Assembly (NCBI GenBank): GCA_029891385.1
Contig: CM057224.1
Span: 28,289,005-28,353,004, forward strand
Source: Erythroxylum novogranatense
Taxonomy: Eukaryota; Streptophyta; Magnoliopsida; Malpighiales; Erythroxylaceae
DNA length: 64,000 bases
Reading direction: 5' to 3'
Shown piece after piece: positions 1 to 11,942 of this stretch (its first letter is position 1; the number at the start of each line of letters is the position of its first letter). The position numbers and the translations under genes were made by a program. The notes beneath the pieces were generated by a model that saw nothing but the letters and a program-made list of their open reading frames with translations, did no database searches and was not told where the DNA came from.

Positions 1-1711
1 AGTTAGATTAATTTGTAGTGGGCTTGTAAGTGTAGAGCCATATGAGACAAAATAAGGGCAAAATAGGGAAGTCCTTGTAAGTGAAGGGCATTTTGGGCGG
101 AATAGGCTTTTGGTGGTTTAAGTTAATGAATTAAAAGAAGAAGAAGCTAGTTGTCATAGAAACCAAAGGGAAAGAAGACAAAAACGTGAGCTAAGGAGAA
201 GAACAAAAGAAAGAGCCGTAGGAAGCTTGAAGGGAGGGAGAAAGAAGAAGAAAAAGAAGAGAAATCCACTTGCTGGAGGTAAGTTACATCTTTGCTTAAG
301 CTAGATTCAAAAAGGGGATAAAATGGAGGTTAGGGTTTGTGTTGGGAATGAAGGAAGAAAGAAGAGAAAGGAGAAATCAAATGGATTTTGGGATTTCTAA
401 GTTAAGGTTTTGGTTATTCTAGCATAGATGGCTTATGGGTAGGTTAGGTTTAAAATTGATTTTTATCTTTCCTTGATTCTTGAATGTTATGACTTTCTTT
501 GGAATGTATTCATTGAATGGAAATTTGCCTAAATGAAGGGAACCAAGGAAACCTCACTCAAGAGAGAGAGGAAGGGCAATCTTGAACTTGGATTTAGACA
601 TTTAAGTGGGTAATATTTTTATAGTTGTTATGTGATGGGCAAATGCCCTATGTGTGTATTTTTGTTTAAATTGCGTACATGTTGAGTTGTGGTGTATATT
701 TGAAAGTGTATGATGAAATAGATATGTTTCCTTGATATGAATGAAAAGTACGAAACTATGAGGATTTGATAAAATGAAAGAAGCATAAAAATGCCATTTT
801 TGCGATTGAATATTTGAGCATAGATTGGTTGTGATTGGGCAAGAGAGAACCTTTTCATTAGTGACGTGCACGATGACCCATAGCCTTCTCCCGGCTGCCC
901 GCTTGAGGCCACGAAATCCTGAGAAATCGGACTCGTTTTGTTTACAGTGTAAACCGTTTTGTTTATGGAACTCTCGAGCTATTTGTGTGCATTTCATCAT
1001 TAATTGTGATTATGATGCATAATTCGTGTTATGACTGATAGAAGTTTTCATGTTATCCTCTATGTGATGAATTTGGTTGATTGTGCTTTATGTGATAAGG
1101 TTGGTTAATTATGCATAATATGATAAATTGCAAATGATTTGGATTTCTTGATTTATGTGTTGTATGGCTCATTACCAATGGTTATAAACGTGTTAGCCAT
1201 TGAGTCGTATTGCTCACCCTACTTTTCCTCCCCAGGTGCAAATCAAGTCAAGCGCTGAACCTTGCAAGGCATCGGAAAAACTCCAAGACTTTAGATACTT
1301 TTGTATTAAGTTAGTGACTAGCTTTTGAATAGCTTTACAAGCATATCAAACATTGAGCATCTCATATATTTTGTATCTTGTGCTTAATTCATGATGGATA
1401 TATTGATATGTAACTAAAGTTATGCATGAACTCTTATTATGATTGGAAAAGAGAATGAGAACTATAGTATTCTCTTTTTCGTGTGTTTGTGTTAGTTTGC
1501 GAATTGGGTACGACTTTGCGAATTGTGTATGAATTGTGTATGACCTTGCAAAAAGGAATGTGTATGTGCATATTTATTCATTTTTGAGTTGCTGTTGGGT
1601 TTTGCTTTGGAATAGCTCATTGGAAATTTGCAACGGTTTATGAGTTGTTGAAGTTGGGCGTAGGTGCTGTCAATTTCTGGGCTGATGTGTTCATAGGGTT
1701 AGTTTTGGGTA
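1..1711 (+). mobile_element. Family X long-LTR retrotransposon remnant (3' part of an LTR)
   Basis: No protein is supported here. By eye the stretch matches, in opposite orientation, the complete family X solo LTR at 43631-48177. It has a purine-rich leader (about 180-270), a strong donor-like GGTAAGT (GT at 279-280), a GC-richer block near 860-940, and a pyrimidine tract ending in CAG (AG at 1234-1235) followed by related downstream sequence. The left end lies outside the window. The right end is abutted by the SIRE-like LTR at 1712. Short ORFs here show no recognisable domain. The family assignment is inference from shared layout and scattered similarity. Confidence 0.45.
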
Positions 1712-2200
1712 TGTTATGTGTAAGTGATCTAGAAGGGGGGGTTGAATAGATCCTTAATCTTTTTGTAATTTTTTACAACAAAATCAGAAGTTAATTCACA
1801 CAAAAACAATTTAAATAAATTTAAATAAACAGAGTAGGAAGAAGATCAAACACTTTGCTTTATAGAGGTTCGGTCTTTAAGACTCACGTCCTCTACCTAA
1901 GCTCCCACTTAGGATTTTGCCAATCACTTTATTGCACACTTTGTAATTGAGTGTGAACTTTTTACAACTCCACTTGAATTCCAGCTCAAGCTACCTTACA
2001 AACGATTTGTCTTCCGGCACAAATCCTACCTCACTCGTGACCCTTCACTAGTCACTCAATTTGTAAAAGAAATAGGATAAAGATCTAAGAACAAGTGCTC
2101 AATACAAATGTAAACAAAGTAAGAACAATAACGAGCAATTTGAAGCAATAGAAGAGTATTTAGACTTGTAGAACTTGTATATACTCTTCTTCCATCATCC

Positions 2201-2210
2201 TCTATTTATA
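2201..2210 (-). promoter_or_regulatory. TATA box of SIRE-like LTR
   Basis: The minus strand reads TATAAATAGA inside the LTR. It lies about 120 bp downstream (in transcription sense) of the palindrome array, so the array would lie in U3. Known: Copia LTR promoters carry a TATA box at the U3/R boundary. The start site itself is inferred. Confidence 0.65.
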
Positions 2211-2330
2211 CTTGAAGAAATATAGTTGTTGGAGCTCTTCTAGCCGTTGCTTGATTTGTTATAGCCGTTCCTTGATAATCTCCATTCCATTTTTGGCTAA
2301 TTGGACCGTTGGAGTTGATTTGGTGCATCC

Positions 2331-2531
2331 ATAAGTCGACTTGTCGAATGTATAAGTCAACTTGTTTCAACCATTTACGTAAAAATTGTAACTCCGCTCT
2401 CCAATAAGTCGACTTGTGCTATGTAAGTCGACTTGTCGTCCTCAATAAGTCGACTTGTGTTATGTAAATCGACTTGTGTTGATATATCTTCATATATAAG
2501 TCGAGTTATGATTTGCAGGTCGACTTGTTTT
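2331..2531. repeat. Regularly spaced AAGTCGACTT palindrome array (8 copies)
   Basis: Eight copies of the 10-bp dyad AAGTCGACTT or one/two-base variants start at 2333, 2354, 2406, 2425, 2447, 2466, 2498 and 2517. Spacings are 21, 52, 19, 22, 19, 32 and 19 bp. The intervening bases are not conserved except for a frequent trailing TGT. Several copies are perfect palindromes containing a SalI-type GTCGAC core. The array lies in the inferred U3 of the SIRE-like LTR. Confidence 0.85.
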
Positions 2532-2761
2532 GCTTTCAACGGTAACATCCATCTAGATCTTCTATAATCCTCATGTTTTAAGCCATTTTCGTTATAAGGA
2601 ACCTCCTATCTTGATTCTTCAATGATTAAACACTTGTTCATCTTGATTTGCACGATTCTTTCATTGAATAATACCTGAAATAATTTCTTAACTAATTCTA
2701 GATATTTTATTATTATCAAAATATAAAGGGATTTAATTTGTCAACCACCATTGGTCCAACA

Positions 2762-3185
2762 ATCTCCCCCTTTTTGATAATGACAAAATATTTAGAAATT
2801 GAAAAGAAATTTGAAAGACATAAAACTTGATCAAGGATTTTAATCCCTTGTCTTGATGGTTAGTTTGTCTCCCCCTTAATTAATAAACCAAGGATTAAAA
2901 TAGAAATCATAATTGCAAATAAATGAAATAACTTGTCTTGTCTCCCCCTTAATCAAAAATCAATTTCCAATTTTACTCCCCCTTTTTGTCATAATCAAAA
3001 ATCAATAGGGAAAATAGACTCAAATGAAGATTAATAAAGTGTATGACTAAGCATATCATTAAACACAAACAATATCAAAAGTCATGACAAAATGTATCAA
3101 ACTAACACAAACACAAAACACATAAAACAAAAACAGAAGTGGAAATGTTGGTCAAGGCACAATGCAATACACATCATGGCGAAGA
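2762..3185 (-). mobile_element. SIRE-like polypurine tract and non-coding internal tail
   Basis: The minus-strand polypurine tract (2762-2776) abuts the 3' LTR. The remainder is AT-rich and carries several more minus-strand agggggag-type purine runs (near 2870, 2945 and 2980). This is known of the long untranslated region between the coding part and the 3' LTR in SIRE-type elements. No coding domain is seen. It is cut at 3186 by the Copia-1 LTR. Confidence 0.6.
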
Positions 3186-4612
3186 TGTTGGATCGCGTAC
3201 GGTCCGAGTATTCACAATACACTGCGGAAAAAGACCATACAATAACATGAGTATAATCGAAAACACGAAGGATTAACGAAAATACCTTATTTTCGTGGGT
3301 GGATTGTTTCTTTTCGAATTCCAAGACACTGCAAATCACTAATGCCATCTACCGGTATCCACACGAGCATGCACGATCCGGGTTGCGGCTGTAGTGTGTT
3401 AGCACGTCCTGAAAACACTTTCTGAACGCCGCACGATCTTTCTCTTGGTTGGCGGCTAGGGTTTCGTGACAATGGTGTCTCCTCAACCTAATGAGACCTA
3501 AGCTTCTCTATTTATAGAGAAACCCTAATCCCATTTAGGCCCCATTAAGTTTCGGCCCATTATATCATATATAATAAAAGCCCGACAACTTAATTAAATC
3601 TAGCCCAATAAATATATCTAAATATATTTATTCAATACCTAATAAATTAGGCCCAAGAGAATAAGCCCAGATCACATTACTCTTTGTGTGCGACCCTGTA
3701 GGCTCATTTGATGTTTACAATGGGCTTGATCACACTTCAAGGCCCATAAGTCATAAGCGGCCTCTAGCAAGACATTATGACTACCCAAATCAAATGAGGA
3801 TCGATAATCCGATTTAACATGTAACTATGGTTATAGGCTCAGTCCTTTTGTAACACGATATCAAGATTAATCACAAGGCATGGTACATGTCAACCTTTGA
3901 TTAATCATAATTTCTTGATCCCCAAGTTGACTGATTATAACAAATGACATTTGATGACTCTTCATCAATTCATTTGAGCATGGCCATACATTTCTTCAGT
4001 CACACTTGTCAAGAGGCCCAAATGATATCTCTCTCATTTAAGAGAGGTACAAATCTCATCTACGTCATTCACATCCCTCCGCATGATTCATTTAGTGTCC
4101 AACATAAGACTATTTGTTATTCGGTTAAAAATAACTTAGTTTAATATCAAAACACTAAATTCCTCATGTAGGGAACCATGATGACTTCAGGTCAAAGGAC
4201 TAAAGTCAAACCATATAAAGAATCACTAATGACATGAAACCATGTAGTATTCTTTATGTGGGTCGGTCCAATATATATTCTCTAACATATATCTATGTTT
4301 CTGATTTGATATCTCATATCCATGATAAGTAAAACGTGATCATCAATCAGAACACATACTAGTCTTAATTCATTATTGTTCCACCAATAATGATCGACCA
4401 GGGACAGTCTAGAATAGTATTATAACGCTTATGGTTTTACTATCAAGTCACATACTTGATGACATAAGTCTAATACCATTAATGGAATGTAAATCACATT
4501 ACATGAAATACATGCATATATGAAACGGAATACCTCATAATATATTATTAACAAGTCATAATGTTAATACATGAATAACAAATATCCATTAGCCTAGGGC
4601 ACACCACTAACA
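3186..4612 (-). mobile_element. Copia-1 3' LTR
   Basis: The minus-strand LTR starts TGTTAGTGGTGTGCCCTAGG at 4612 and ends GCGATCCAACA at 3186. The polypurine tract gcaagtgggagat lies immediately outside at 4613, so this is the 3' LTR of the Copia element whose coding region follows to the right. Length is 1427 bp. A minus-strand TATA box (TATAAATAGAG, about 3506-3516) sits inside a short palindrome. The short reading frames in this LTR have no recognisable domain. The left target-site duplicate could be gaaga; its partner is not visible because the 5' end is lost. Confidence 0.78.
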
Positions 4613-4632
4613 ATCTCCCACTTGCACTAGGC
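4613..4632 (-). other. Copia-1 polypurine tract
   Basis: The minus strand reads gcctagtgcaagtgggagat, directly preceding the LTR start TGTTAG. A purine-rich stretch at this position is the known plus-strand primer of LTR retrotransposons. Confidence 0.75.
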
Positions 4633-4639
4633 CTAATAG

Positions 4640-7035
4640 GTCAGATATCTAATACCCATAGACCTCGTATGACTCTCATGTTTAGGCTGTGGAAGAGGCT
4701 TAGTAAGTGGATCGGCAATGTTGTCAACTGTGCCCACTTTGCATATCTTCACGCCTCCTCTCCCAATGATCTCTAATCGATGGAAACGCCTCGAGTATGT
4801 GTTTGGATCTATGATGCGAGTTTGGTTCCTTAGCCTGTGCTATAGCCCCATTATTATCACAATAAAGGTCTATAGGACTTGCAATGCTAGGAACAACTCC
4901 AAGCTCAGTAATGAACTTCCTGATCCATACAGCTTCCTTAACTGCATCCGAGGTAGCAATGTACTCAGCTTCAGTTGTAGAATCAGCAACAGTGTCTTGC
5001 TTTGAACTTTTCTAGTTCACTGCACCTCCATTCAAACAGAACACAAAACCTGATTACGATCTAAAATCATCTATGTCAGACCGAAAATCAGCATCAGTGT
5101 AACCATTTACAACGAGCTCTCCTTCAAGTCCTCCATAGACTAGGAACATATCCTTAGTTCTTCTCAAGTACTTAAGGATATTCTTAACTGCTATCCAATG
5201 ACTCTCACCATAATTAGATTGGTATCTACTTGTTATGCTCAAAGAATATGAGACATCTGGTCGAGTACATAACATGGCATACATGATAGATCCAATTGCA
5301 GATGCATATGGAATCTTACTCATGCGCTCAAGCTCTTTACCTAAAGTAGGACAATCCTTCTTAGAAAGCTTGATTCCATGTGACATAGGCAAGAATCCTC
5401 TCTTGGAATCTTGCATACTGAACCTTTTCAGTATCTTATCTATGTATGTACTCTGACTTAGGCCTATAAGCTTTCTTGATCTATTTCTATAGATCTTAAT
5501 GCCTAAAACATAGGCAGCCTCACCTAAGTATTTCATTGAGAAACGTTTCCTTAACCAAATCTTGACATTCTGTAAGGTTGGAATATCGTTTCCAATGAGT
5601 AATATGTCATCAACATATAAAGCTAAAAAGACAACAGCACTCCCACTAACCTTTTTATAAACACAAGGTTCATCTTCATTCTTGATGAATCCAAACTCTT
5701 TGACAACTTCATCAAAACGAAGATTCCAGCTTCTTGATGCTTGCTTCAATCCATAAATGGATCTTTGAAGCTTGCACACCTTTCCGAATTCTTAGGATGG
5801 AAAAACCCTCAGTCGTATCATATATACATCCTCAAGTAAGTTTCCATTAAGGAAACCGGTTTTGACATCCATTTGCCATATCTCATAATCATAGTATGCA
5901 GCTATGGAAATAAGAATTCTAATGGATTTGATCATGACCACTGGAGAAAATGTCTCATCATAATCAATTCCATGAACTTGTCGATAACCTTTAGCAACAA
6001 GTCTTGCTTTATAAGTGTGCACATTTCCATCCATGTCGAGTTTCTTTTTAAAAACCCATTTGCATCCAATGGTCTTCAAGCCATCAGACGGATCAATCAA
6101 AGTCCAAACTTGATTGTCATACATGGATTGCATCTCTGCTTTCATGGCCTCTAACCATTTAGCAGATTCTGAACTTTCCATAGCTTCTTGATCGGTTGTG
6201 GGCTCATTATGATCAATGAGCATCACATTGTCATCATCGAACGAGAAATCCATATCTCTCGGCTCATGATTAATCCTATCGATCTACGTAGGCCTTGGTT
6301 GTTGAAGGTCGCTTCATCAACAACTTGTGAGCTCGCTTCAATCTCCTTTTCAGCTCAATGTCATTTTGTGAAACTTGAATTTCTTCAAGTTGTACATTAC
6401 TCCCATCGCTTCCTTTGGAAACAAATTCTTCTCTAAGAAAACCATTTCGAGCAACAAACACTTCGTTCTCTCTTGGGATGTAAAAGTAATATCCTTTAGT
6501 TTCCTTAGGATATCCCACAAAATAACATTTTTCAGATTTGGGTGCCAACTTGTCGGCAATTGGACGCTTCACATAAGCCACACAACCTCAAATCTTTAGA
6601 AAAGATAAATTGGGACGCTTCTAGTCCATATCTCATAAGGTGTCTTTTCTACGACCTTTGAAGGAATACGGTTCAATATGAATCTCGGTTTCTAAAGCAT
6701 AGCCCCGTATATTTTGGAAGATCATTTGACTCATCATTGATCGAACCATATCTAATAGAGTTCGATTTCTCCTTTCAGAAACACCATTCCATTGAGGAGT
6801 TCCTGGAGGAGTCAGTTGTGAAACGATTCTACAATCCTTAAGATAATCATCAAACTCTTGGCTTAAATATTCACCTCCTCGATCAGATCGAAGGATTTTA
6901 ATATTCTTGCCAAGCTGATTTTGTACTTCATTCTTATACTCTTTGAACTTTTCAAAAGATTCAGATTTGTACTTCATTAAATAGACATACCCATATCTAC
7001 TGAAGTCATCTGAAAAAGTAATGAAATACAAATAA
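4640..7035 (-). pseudogene. Copia-1 integrase (partial), reverse transcriptase and RNase H
   Basis: Copia pol order on the minus strand. The integrase core is at about 6640-7035, entering at GYLYFITFSDDFSRYGYVY and continuing with SDRGGEY and WNGVSERRNRTLLDM. The linker is at 6276-6581. RT runs from about 6250 to 5300, with KWVFKKK, MDVKTGFLNG (normally MDVKTAFLNG), SIYGLKQASRSWN and the catalytic ALYVDDILLIG (about 5600). The RT C-terminus and RNase H (GYTDADF, then SKQDTVADSTTEAEYIA) extend towards 4640. RT is nearly intact, but stops or frame changes occur at about 5785, 6260, 6600 and 5053. Protease and the first part of integrase are missing (see gag). The lineage within Copia was not assigned. 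Non-functional as it stands. Confidence 0.9.
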
Positions 7036-7931
7036 CCTCTCTTTAAACTCTTCCAAATGGAGTTTGCAGTTCCTTTTCCAATGACCAGGTTCATTGCAGT
7101 GAAAGCAAACTCCCTCCTTGGGTGCCTTAGTCTTAGCTTTGGGCTTGGGCTTGGACTTGGACTTGGGTACTTTACCTTTGTCCTTTGCTGTGCCCTTCTT
7201 CTTGAAAGCTTTTCCCTTTTTGAACCACAAGAACTTCATTGGTGGTCTTAACCTTTCCCTTTAAGTTCTCTTCAGCAGTTTTCAACATCACATGCAATTC
7301 GTCAATGGACTTTTCCATATTATGCATGTTGTAGTTAAGAATGAACTGATCATATTCATCAGTCAAAGATGCTAGAATAAAATCAGTTGCCAATTCTTGA
7401 CTAACAGGTGCACCTAATTTCTCAAAATGATGAATGTAACTCTTCATCTTGAGAACATGAGCACTCACGGGTGTGCCAGGAGTCATCTTGCATGAATTCA
7501 ATGTCTTAGTGGTTCTAAACCTTTCTTAGCGTGCTTGCTCTTGAAACATAGTTTTCAATTCATGAATTCAATGTCTTAGTGGTTCTAAACCTCTCTTGGC
7601 GTGCTTGCTCTTGAAACATAGTTTTCAATTGAGCAAGCATGTCATAGGCCTCCATTTCCTCTAAATCCTTCTGAAGGTCAGAGATCATGGCGCCTAACAT
7701 AAGGCATGACACATCCGTAGAGTCATTGATATGCTTCATATAAGCATCCTTTTGAGCCTTAGGTGCAATTGCTGGTGGTTCCTTAGGGATGGGCTCTTCT
7801 AAGACATAAAGCTTTCTTTCTTGCTTGAGAACAATTCTCAAGTTCCTATACCAATCTAGGAAATTTGTTCCATTAAGTTTTTCTTTCTCTAAGATAGATC
7901 GCATAGAAAGGTTTGTGGATGGAGTAGCCAT
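7036..7931 (-). pseudogene. Copia-1 gag nucleocapsid-type polyprotein, frameshifted
   Basis: Starts with ATG at 7931 (MATPSTNLSMRSILEKEKLNG), a usual Copia gag N-terminus with the LNGTNFLDWYRNLR motif (about residues 18-31). The central gag helix region follows, interrupted by a 70-bp tandem duplication at 7491-7630 that shifts the frame. It continues through HVLKMKSYIHHFEKLG to a lysine/proline-rich stretch and a CCHC zinc knuckle CFHCNEPGHWKRNC at about 7060-7105. Just after the knuckle the sequence jumps directly into mid-integrase in another frame. The protease (DSG motif), GAG-pre-integrase domain and integrase zinc finger have therefore been deleted. The gag assignment is firm; the deletion is inferred from the family's normal order. 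Confidence 0.88.
7491..7630. repeat. 70-bp tandem duplication within Copia-1 gag
   Basis: Two adjacent copies, with the motif atgtcttagtggttctaaac at 7501 and again at 7571 (period 70). They differ by only a few bases (tttcttagcgtg versus ctcttggcgtg). The duplication breaks the gag reading frame and is recent enough to be nearly identical. Confidence 0.9.
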
Positions 7932-8483
7932 AATCTACAAGAATTATGCAATAAGGGGTCAACATTCATATATTATGAGGTATTAGCTCCCACTCAAATA
8001 AATAACCCTCAATTGATTTAATGGGAGAAGCAAGATCCATATTTCACTAAGTCCTAAGAAAGCTTTGGCTTAACACTCAAGACTTAGTTATTTAGGTACA
8101 AAACTCTTTTCGCCACATCACATGTAACTCTTGATGGGCTTATGTTAAAATACATCTTATGTATCGCATGTATGTATAAACCCAATCTTATGCCCTAAGC
8201 CCAAAACCGTTTTGATAGCTTAGTCAAGTTTAACCATACTTTACCTATGAATAGCACCATTATTCAAATGTCTTCCCTAGATGATCCCTACATGCCTTGC
8301 TTTGGCAAAAACCCACATAAGGATAATCTAGAGATAAACATTGGTAAAGATTTATGGAAGCCATATAAACTTGAAATTATGAAGAGGGTCGTTCTTAGTA
8401 CATTATGAAGGCTACTAATCCTATTAGTAAGGGTGTTTGTACTATGCTATTTCTAATCCTATACTACAACATACTTGAGTATA
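7932..8483 (-). mobile_element. Copia-1 5' untranslated leader, cut before its PBS/5' LTR
   Basis: Non-coding sequence upstream of the gag ATG on the minus strand. No tRNA-iMet-type primer site (TGGTATCAGAGC) or LTR copy of 3186-4612 is seen before the abrupt start of Tekay LTR a at 8484. The 5' LTR is thus missing from this side. The stretch is assigned only by position. Confidence 0.5.
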
Positions 8484-10733
8484 TGTAACATCCCACCCCC
8501 GACTGGAAGGGTAAAATAGTAAATTTGGCATAGGATGAGATGGATTGGAATGATTTAGGACGGTTTATGCATAATAGGATTGGTACACAGTATCATTTGT
8601 GCACATGAAAGTACTGTACATGCATACATGACATTCCCGGTATTTGGGCCTAAACGGCATTTTATTGTGATTAACGTGGTTATTGTGTGTGAAAAATTAT
8701 TCTGAGTGCGCCACTGAGTGTTTTATATTTTAAGAGATTTCTAGGAATTTTTCTGGAATTTTCCGGAAGAAAATTCTCGGACTAGAAAAATCGTCAAGCG
8801 GCGAACCGGTTGATTTTCGGTAGCGAAAATTGCTATCCAATGGCACTGTAATAGTGGGTATATTTTTTTGGGGATTAGAATTAGGGCCATTGGACTAGAA
8901 TGGGTCAAATTTCATTAAGGTTCCTAACTCCTATTACAAATTTTGTTTTATTACTATTTTGTCTTTTTCCCATTTTTATATGACAAGTTTTCTCTCATTA
9001 AATGATCTTGTCTCATGCTATTTTTCCACTTACGACTCTTTAAGATAAGGAAGAGGAAAAAAGTAAGTGACTTTCCTTCTCTTCCATCCGGATGTCCTCC
9101 TTCTTCTCCATCTTTGTGGATTTCATCTTCTACCTTTCCTTGTCTACTAGCTTACTCTTTCTTCCTTGCTACTTAGTTGCTCCTCCTTTATTCACAATCA
9201 AGAATAAACTCAAGCCTTGTAAGATGATGTATTGTGGGTGTGTTGGAGTGATGACCTTAGGTGTGGAGTAGGAAGTAGGTGAGTTGATGAAGCTTGGAAG
9301 TTTGGAGCTCAAATGGGTAAGTCTTGTGTTTATGTTAGTTAAAGAAATAATTGGGACATCTTGTGTATCACTTGCATGTAGTTGTGCATTGAATAAATGG
9401 ATATGTTAAGCCTTTGATTGACTGATGATTGATGATTGATGAATTAGAAATGAATAGATGAGATGAATTAAGTGTTGGGATGTTGTTAGTATGATGGTAG
9501 ATGAGTGGAACTTTAGTAGGAAAATTGTGTATTTGTGTGCTGCCCAAGTATAACTAGGTAGTCAAATAAATGGATTGCTGAGTTTGTGGTTGATTTTATG
9601 GCTGAATTGGATGTTTACTAAGTTAAGAGTGGTGTAGGAATGATAGGATTTGGTTTAGGTGTTAAAAGCTGGAAAATTGATTTTGACCTAGTACAATAAT
9701 TTGAGCATAACTAATTGTGTGGTTATGCAAAGGAGGTGAGGTTTGTGCCAAATGAAACTTTGGCTTGTTGGCTACAATTTTGTGTGAAATAGGTGTTGTC
9801 TAATTTTAACATTAAGAGGTTGAAATATGGCATGGAAAATCACTGTTAAGGTTACTGTGAACAGTACCGAAACTATGACCTAAGTGTTTTGCTAATTTTT
9901 CTAAATTAATAGAGATGGAATTAGGGAAAATGTTCTAAATGAACGTTGAAGCCTATATTGTTAGCTTTCCTTTCCCACTGATTTTGCTATTTTTAGATCT
10001 GTATATTGGGAGATATGACCTGTTTACTATTGACTGGTTTTGAGCATTTTGATGAAACCTAGCCTAAGTGTAAATTTTGTGAGCATTCGGATTGGAAGCA
10101 ATTTTACCAATTTATGTGAATTGAATTGGCATGAGTGACATTATGAAAAGTTGTAGAGGAAGAAATTATCTTAAAAATTATATATGGCATGTAATTTTTG
10201 CATGTCAGATTTGGGAGCAATGAATTTGTAAAAACTGAACCTACATTAGGTTTCTCACTGCTGCCCTGATCAGTACATTGTTTGGCAGATTTGAAATTGT
10301 TAGAGGTTTAATTGGAATTTAGGTTCTTCATGAAGATTGAAGTTTGAGATCTTATCTTTTCAGGGATATAAAGTAGTGATTTGTTTGACATTTGTGCTAG
10401 GAGATATACTGGTTGGAAATTTACTGCTCATATTGGGACAGTTTAGTAGACAGATGCTTCGGTGAATTATTTGACCTAGTTAGTAAATAAATTGGGATTT
10501 TGGTTATTCATGAACGTTTTAGATAACATTGTGATCTTGATGAGCATATTTATTGTCTAATTGTTGACTGAAGAGAATGAAAGTTACTGAATTTACAAGA
10601 TACTGTACTGTGTTGAGTGACTTTGAGTGAGCAGTAGCTTTCATGGAGTTTTGACACCCTTAAGGGTGGAATTACTTTGAATGGTCTAAATGAAACTTGT
10701 AGAGGGTTTCATTATCTTTCCAATGAGATATGG
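8484..10733 (+). mobile_element. Tekay/Del-like LTR a, 3'-truncated
   Basis: Begins TGTAACATCCCACCCCCGAC, the same start as the opposite-strand LTR ending at 22038 and close to the starts at 22741, 39885 and 60794. Shared landmarks include acattcccggtatttggg, the ttttctggaattttccgg segment before the leader, and a series of paralogous blocks (for example the one around 9980-10080) that match 20400-20560 in reverse. It is cut near 10734 by a family X LTR, so the conserved donor/acceptor segment of other copies is absent. No protein is encoded. The left flank gtata is a possible target duplicate. Confidence 0.7.
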
Positions 10734-11392
10734 TATTAGCCCCGAGATTTTTATTTATTTATTTAATTAATTAATTAAGCATGATTAGACTAATTAAGAA
10801 ATTGAGTTAGCATGAATTAAATATGATAGCATTAAATAGCATATGGCATTAATTAGCATGTAGTAACATAAATGAGATACGTGGTGAATAAATGAAATTT
10901 AATATGTTGGTTGGTAGTTAGGTTAAGAATTAATGGAATTAAATGTGTTAGTTGGGCTTGAATGAAGTAGGAAAAGAAAAGAGGAATGAGTGGGCTTAAA
11001 AGAACAAATGGGCTTAAGTTAAATGAAAGTAGTATAAGGAAGGAAGAAGGAAAGGAAGATGAAGGAGGAGTAAATGGGCCTAAAAAGGATAATGGGCTTA
11101 AGTGAAGTGAGTAGGAGTTTAAAAGAAGAAGAAAAGAAGTAGGTTAGTAGAAGAGAAGAGGAAACTTACGAAAATCAAAGGGAGAGAGGAGAAGTTACGG
11201 CAAAGTGGAGAAGAGAAGAAGAAAGAAGAAAGTTTGTGATTTTCCAAGAGATTCAAGTGGGTTTTTGAAGAAAGTGCAAGAAGAAAAAGTGTGGAGGAAG
11301 GTTCAAGCTACACTTTAAGCTAAGAAACCCTTTGGTTTAGTCAAGATTCAAGGTAAGTCATGTTTTCAAGGTTAAGCTTTTGCTTGGGTTAT
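10734..11392 (+). mobile_element. Family X LTR fragment X1
   Basis: Begins tattagccccgagattt, a degenerate form of the family X start TGTTAGACCCCGAATTT, where Tekay LTR a stops matching. It holds AT-rich sequence with an aattaattaatt run, then a purine-rich leader (11030-11290) and a donor-like AAGGTAAGTC (GT at 11353-11354), the order seen in other family X LTRs. It is interrupted by a second X start at 11393. Confidence 0.55.
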
Positions 11393-11942
11393 TGTTAGAC
11401 CCCGAATTTTTTTTTTATGATCTTATTCAGTATGAATTGTGATTTTTGCCTTAGTTTGCTTAAATTGAGAGAATTATGGATAATTAAGGTCTAAATATGG
11501 TTTAAATGAGCATTTGAGGATTTAAATTGTGTAAAGGCTTTTTGAGAGGTTAACTTAAGTTGTTTTGGGCTTGGGCTTATTAGGAGGGTCCATTCCTTAG
11601 GGTTTAAAGAAGAGAATGAGAATAGAAAAGAGAAGAAAGGAAAGAGAAAGGAAAATAGAAGAAGAAGAGCGAGACGCCTTGCCGGGGAGAGGAAGAGAGG
11701 AAGAAGAGAGGATTTTGATTTCATAGGTTTTCCGACGATTCGAAGCATTTTCCGGTAAGTTTAGTGCCTTCCTAACTTGGTTTGATTAGATTTAAACTTA
11801 AGGAATGTTGAATCCGTGAGAATCGAAGGTTTTAGGGTTTTTGGGTGAAAATGTAGAGATTTCCTTATATTGATGTGTTTGTGTTAGATTTGAAGCTTAG
11901 AATGGGTTAAAAATGTTGTAGAGGACTGGATCTTGCATAATT
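11393..11942 (+). mobile_element. Family X LTR fragment X2
   Basis: Starts TGTTAGACCCCGAATTT. A GA-rich leader (11600-11710) is followed by TTCCGGTAAGTTT, again donor-like. It ends near 11940, where the sequence becomes the opposite orientation of the same family. The right boundary is approximate (about 15 bp). Confidence 0.55.

Larger units (their letters stand above)
1712..2761 (-). mobile_element. SIRE-like Ty1/Copia 3' LTR
   Basis: On the minus strand the LTR begins TGTTGGACCAATGG at 2761 and ends in TAACA at 1712 (TG...CA ends). It follows a polypurine tract ending aaaaagggggagat at 2762-2776, which fixes it as a 3' LTR with the internal region to the right. The motif agaaggggggttgaat near the 3' end is typical of SIRE/Tork-type LTRs and recurs in the different LTR at 27974. 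It contains a TATA box (2201-2210) and an upstream array of GTCGAC palindromes. The rest of the element is lost to the right, where another Copia LTR starts at 3186. Possible left target duplicate: gggta. Confidence 0.8.

Noticed and set aside
602..1022. Small frames of 65-132 residues
   Set aside because: They overlap on both strands in a family X LTR, with no domain, and the corresponding regions in other copies are not open.
4718..5005. 95-residue plus-strand frame
   Set aside because: Antisense to Copia-1 RNase H.
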